This document shows positions 61,924 to 64,000 of a stretch of DNA of 64,000 bases, one piece after another. The DNA comes from Paramesorhizobium deserti. GTDB lineage: Bacteria; Pseudomonadota; Alphaproteobacteria; Rhizobiales; Rhizobiaceae. The DNA lies in assembly GCF_001558695.1 (NCBI RefSeq), contig NZ_LNTU01000038.1:62001-126000 (forward strand), given 5' to 3'. The position numbers were made by a program, and so were the translations under genes. How positions within the stretch are numbered: position 1 is the stretch's first letter; every line of letters starts with the position of its first letter. The notes below the pieces were generated by a model. It was not told where the DNA came from and did not search any database. It worked only from the letters and a program-made list of their open reading frames with translations.

Positions 61924-62415
61924 ATGAGCCAGGAAATTTCATCCGCCGTTCTCGCCGAGTCCGTATCCCCGGAGGAAACGCGCAGCCTGCTGAAATCCAT
62001 CCGCCGCATCGTTCGCGCTAACGATCTGCAGTCGCGCGCGCTGGCAAAATCCATCGGGCTGACCGGGCCGCAACTGGTGATCCTGATGGCGGTGGCGGAA
62101 CTGGGCCAGGTGACGACAAAGGCGCTGGCCGATCATGCCGATCTGAGCCCGGCAACGGTGGTGACGGTGCTGGAAAATCTGGAGCAGCGCGCCATCGTGC
62201 AGCGCTACAGGTCCGACACGGATCGCCGCATTGTTTTCACGCGCCTCACCCCGAAAGGGCAGCAACTCATTTCTCACGCTCCGCGCGTGTTCGGCGATGG
62301 GTTCGCCCGGCGTTTTGCTATGCTTCCCTCCGGTCGAAGACGCGAGCTGATTACCAGCCTGACGACGCTGGCGGAGCTCATGAGCGCTGCTGGTGGGAAT
62401 GGTTCTCACATTTAA
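61924..62415 (+). CDS. MarR-family transcriptional regulator
   Basis: 163-residue winged-helix repressor. The DNA-binding part reads LTGPQLVILMAVAELGQVTTKALADHADLSPATVVTVLENLEQRAIVQR (several helices, wing with SDTDRRIVF), flanked by dimerisation helices. The divergent position beside asnO, with overlapping palindromes between, makes it the likely regulator of the NAGGN genes. The signal it detects is unknown. Confidence 0.92.
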   Translation: MSQEISSAVLAESVSPEETRSLLKSIRRIVRANDLQSRALAKSIGLTGPQLVILMAVAELGQVTTKALADHADLSPATVVTVLENLEQRAIVQRYRSDTDRRIVFTRLTPKGQQLISHAPRVFGDGFARRFAMLPSGRRRELITSLTTLAELMSAAGGNGSHI

Positions 62416-62433
62416 GCATTTGTTAATGTTCAA

Positions 62434-63687
62434 CTACCGCTTGATGCTGCCGCTGAGCCTCACCAGCGCTGCCAGCAGGAGATTGGCGCCCTTTTCGATA
62501 TCCGCCCAATCGGTCCATTCCCTCGGGGAGTGACTGACGCCGCCACGGCTCGGCACGAAGATCAGCGCGGCCGGACATAGTGCCTGCATTGTCTGCGCGT
62601 CGTGTCCCGCACCCGAGGGCATTGCCAGCGCCTCCAATCCCAACCGGCTCGCCTCTTCCTGCAGCAAGGCGGCGAGATCGCGATCCAGCTGGACCGGTGC
62701 GATGCGGCTTTGCTCGACGATGCCGGCTTTTAGGCGATTTGTACGGGCAGCCGTGCCAATTGCCTCCCGCAAAGCGGCATCGACTGATTCAATGAGCGCG
62801 GGATCGGTATCGCGGATATTGATGACGAACTCGGCCTCGCCGGGGATGGTGTGGATGAAATTCGGGAGCAAATCCGCTTTGCCGATCGTGACGCGCGTAT
62901 TTTCACCTCCGTGAGTGGTGATGATTTCCGGAATAGCCGTGCCGACCATCGCCAGGCCGGCGAAGGCATCGGCGCGCATATCCATCGGCGTCGTGCCCGA
63001 GTGATTGGCTTCACCTTCGAAACGCACACGAAGATTGCGGACCCCGGCGACCGAACGCACGATGCCGACCGATAATCCCCGGCTCTCCAGGACCGGGCCC
63101 TGCTCGATATGCAGTTCGAGAAAGGCGCGGATATCTCCGCTGCTGCGCTTTGCATCCACTGCATCGGTGGCATTCAGCCCTTGGGCGGCCATGGCGTCTA
63201 CCAATGTGACGCCGTCGGCATCGCAGGCCCGCGAGACCCACTTGGCGGTCACGATGCCGGCAATGGATTGGGAGCCGAGCATGCCGCCGAAGCGCCCTTC
63301 CTCTTCGGCTGTCGCCACGACCTCGATCGCCAAACCCGGAACAAGACCGGCCTCCCGGATCGCGCGTACGCATTCCAATGCGGCTGCCACGCCGAGAGCC
63401 CCGTCGAAGGCTCCGCCTTCCGGGACCGTATCGAGATGTGATCCGACCATGATGCAGGGGCCATCCGCCGGGCCGAACCGGCCGAAAAGATTTGCGACAG
63501 CGTCGCGGCGGACGGTCAGGCCCGCAGTGCGCATCTGGTCCGAAAGCCATTCGCGGACGGCCATGTCGGCGTCGCAATAGCCGATCCGATTGTAGCCTCC
63601 CGTTTCCGGATTGAAACCGAAGCCGTTGATGCCATCGAGCAATCGGCGCAGACGGTCGGGATCAATAGCGAGATGATCGAGGAGCAT
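62434..63687 (-). CDS. M20-family amidohydrolase (N-carbamoyl-L-amino acid hydrolase/allantoate type)
   Basis: 417-residue dinuclear metal hydrolase. Metal motifs are VGSHLDTVPEGGAFDGALGV, ATAEEEGRFGG, and HIEQGPVLES; the lid residues NHSGTTPMDMRADA and the C-terminal SGAGHDAQTM match the HyuC/AmaB/allantoate group. It cleaves N-carbamoyl or related amide groups. GGGAAAACG precedes the ATG. It is divergent from a family 5 binding protein, so it may act on the imported compound, such as a ureide or modified peptide; that is inference. Confidence 0.9.
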   Translation of the reverse strand: MLLDHLAIDPDRLRRLLDGINGFGFNPETGGYNRIGYCDADMAVREWLSDQMRTAGLTVRRDAVANLFGRFGPADGPCIMVGSHLDTVPEGGAFDGALGVAAALECVRAIREAGLVPGLAIEVVATAEEEGRFGGMLGSQSIAGIVTAKWVSRACDADGVTLVDAMAAQGLNATDAVDAKRSSGDIRAFLELHIEQGPVLESRGLSVGIVRSVAGVRNLRVRFEGEANHSGTTPMDMRADAFAGLAMVGTAIPEIITTHGGENTRVTIGKADLLPNFIHTIPGEAEFVINIRDTDPALIESVDAALREAIGTAARTNRLKAGIVEQSRIAPVQLDRDLAALLQEEASRLGLEALAMPSGAGHDAQTMQALCPAALIFVPSRGGVSHSPREWTDWADIEKGANLLLAALVRLSGSIKR

Positions 63688-63753
63688 CGTTTTCCCGTTC
63701 GTTTTGAGAGCAAGTGGTGGCGGCCCGTCCCACCGGAATGGCAGGCGCGCTAA

Positions 63754-63767
63754 TTTATCATGATAAA
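63754..63767. promoter_or_regulatory. Palindrome before the last transporter gene
   Basis: TTTATCATGATAAA, a perfect 14-bp palindrome, 62 bases upstream of the partial binding-protein gene and 67 bases upstream of the divergent M20 gene. Its position suggests an operator for one or both. Confidence 0.55.
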
Positions 63768-63828
63768 TGCTTGCATGATGTCAAATTATCAGAATTAATT
63801 GTGGGCAAGCACAGAAAGGGGAACCGTT

Positions 63829-64000
63829 ATGAAGAATATTCTGGCTGCTGTTCTCGCCGCGGTGTTTTTGGCCGTCGCTCCACCGGTGTCTGCACAGACA
63901 CCGCCCAACGCCCTTATCGTGGGGCAGATAGCCGAGCCGAAATCGCTCGATCCGCAGGCCGTCACCGCGGTGAACGACTTTCGTATCCTGGTGAATGTCT
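63829..64000 (+). CDS. ABC transporter substrate-binding protein, family 5 (start only)
   Basis: First 57 codons, cut by the right edge. A signal peptide (MKNILAAVLAAVFLAVAPPV, cleaved near SAQTPP) leads into ALIVGQIAEPKSLDPQAVTAVND, the usual opening of dipeptide/oligopeptide binding proteins. AAAGGGGAACC precedes the ATG. It probably heads a peptide-type ABC operon continuing beyond the window. Confidence 0.82.
   Translation, partial: MKNILAAVLAAVFLAVAPPVSAQTPPNALIVGQIAEPKSLDPQAVTAVNDFRILVNV

Overview
The window comes from an alphaproteobacterium of the order Hyphomicrobiales, most likely a Rhizobium/Agrobacterium/Shinella-type member of the Rhizobiaceae. This rests on the high-GC coding style, the dense mix of TRAP, TTT and ABC uptake operons each with its own GntR or ROK regulator, paired Ku genes with LigD, EcfG/RpoE2-type promoters (GGAAC, 16-17 nt, CGTT-like), a fused cysN-cysC gene, the N-acetylglutaminylglutamine amide (NAGGN) osmolyte cluster, and short rhizobial palindromic repeats. 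No rRNA, tRNA or CRISPR was seen. It reads as an accessory or chromid-like region for nutrient scavenging and stress survival.

Layout. 1-2194: TTT transporter piece (tctC, start of tctB) and a GntR regulator. 2353-6456: TRAP operon (P-M-Q order) with a beta-hydroxyacid dehydrogenase and a NIPSNAP protein; then a divergent GntR gene with a ThDP enzyme (6596-9068). 9288-9389: a candidate CUCCUCCC small RNA with a strong terminator. 9413-11481: DUF1772 gene, frameshifted NmrA-like gene and divergent TetR. 11867-18440: GntR, PdxA2-like dehydrogenase, complete TTT system and an oxidoreductase with a SAF tail. 18684-26294: sugar ABC operon with a SIS-domain enzyme and a PfkB kinase, divergent from a ROK regulator. 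26301-27062: lone GH108 endolysin-like gene.

27395-42181: non-homologous end joining (NHEJ) and stress block. ku1-ligD is followed by a 623-base structured non-coding stretch, then a lower-GC TRAP/enolase-superfamily island with its own GntR (31982-36892), then ku2 divergent from a pyruvate-oxidase-like gene and a fused isoaspartyl methyltransferase/erythromycin-esterase gene, then DUF2267. Both Ku units have EcfG-type promoters, so the block looks like one general-stress DNA and protein repair locus interrupted by a catabolic island.

42254-50989: DMT exporter, L-2-hydroxyglutarate-oxidase-like flavoenzyme, oligopeptide ABC operon and a sugar-nucleotide-epimerase-like gene. 51321-55003: sulfate activation operon cysD-cysNC-cysQ. 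55034-57074: small unknown genes around an AT-rich stretch, then a peptide deformylase. 57115-62415: NAGGN osmolyte genes (asnO, ngg, M42 peptidase) divergent from MarR. 62434-64000: M20 amidohydrolase divergent from the start of another peptide-type binding protein.

A recurring theme is a stem-loop at every junction between a solute-binding-protein gene and the next transporter gene. The arrangement suggests that binding proteins are made in excess over membrane components.
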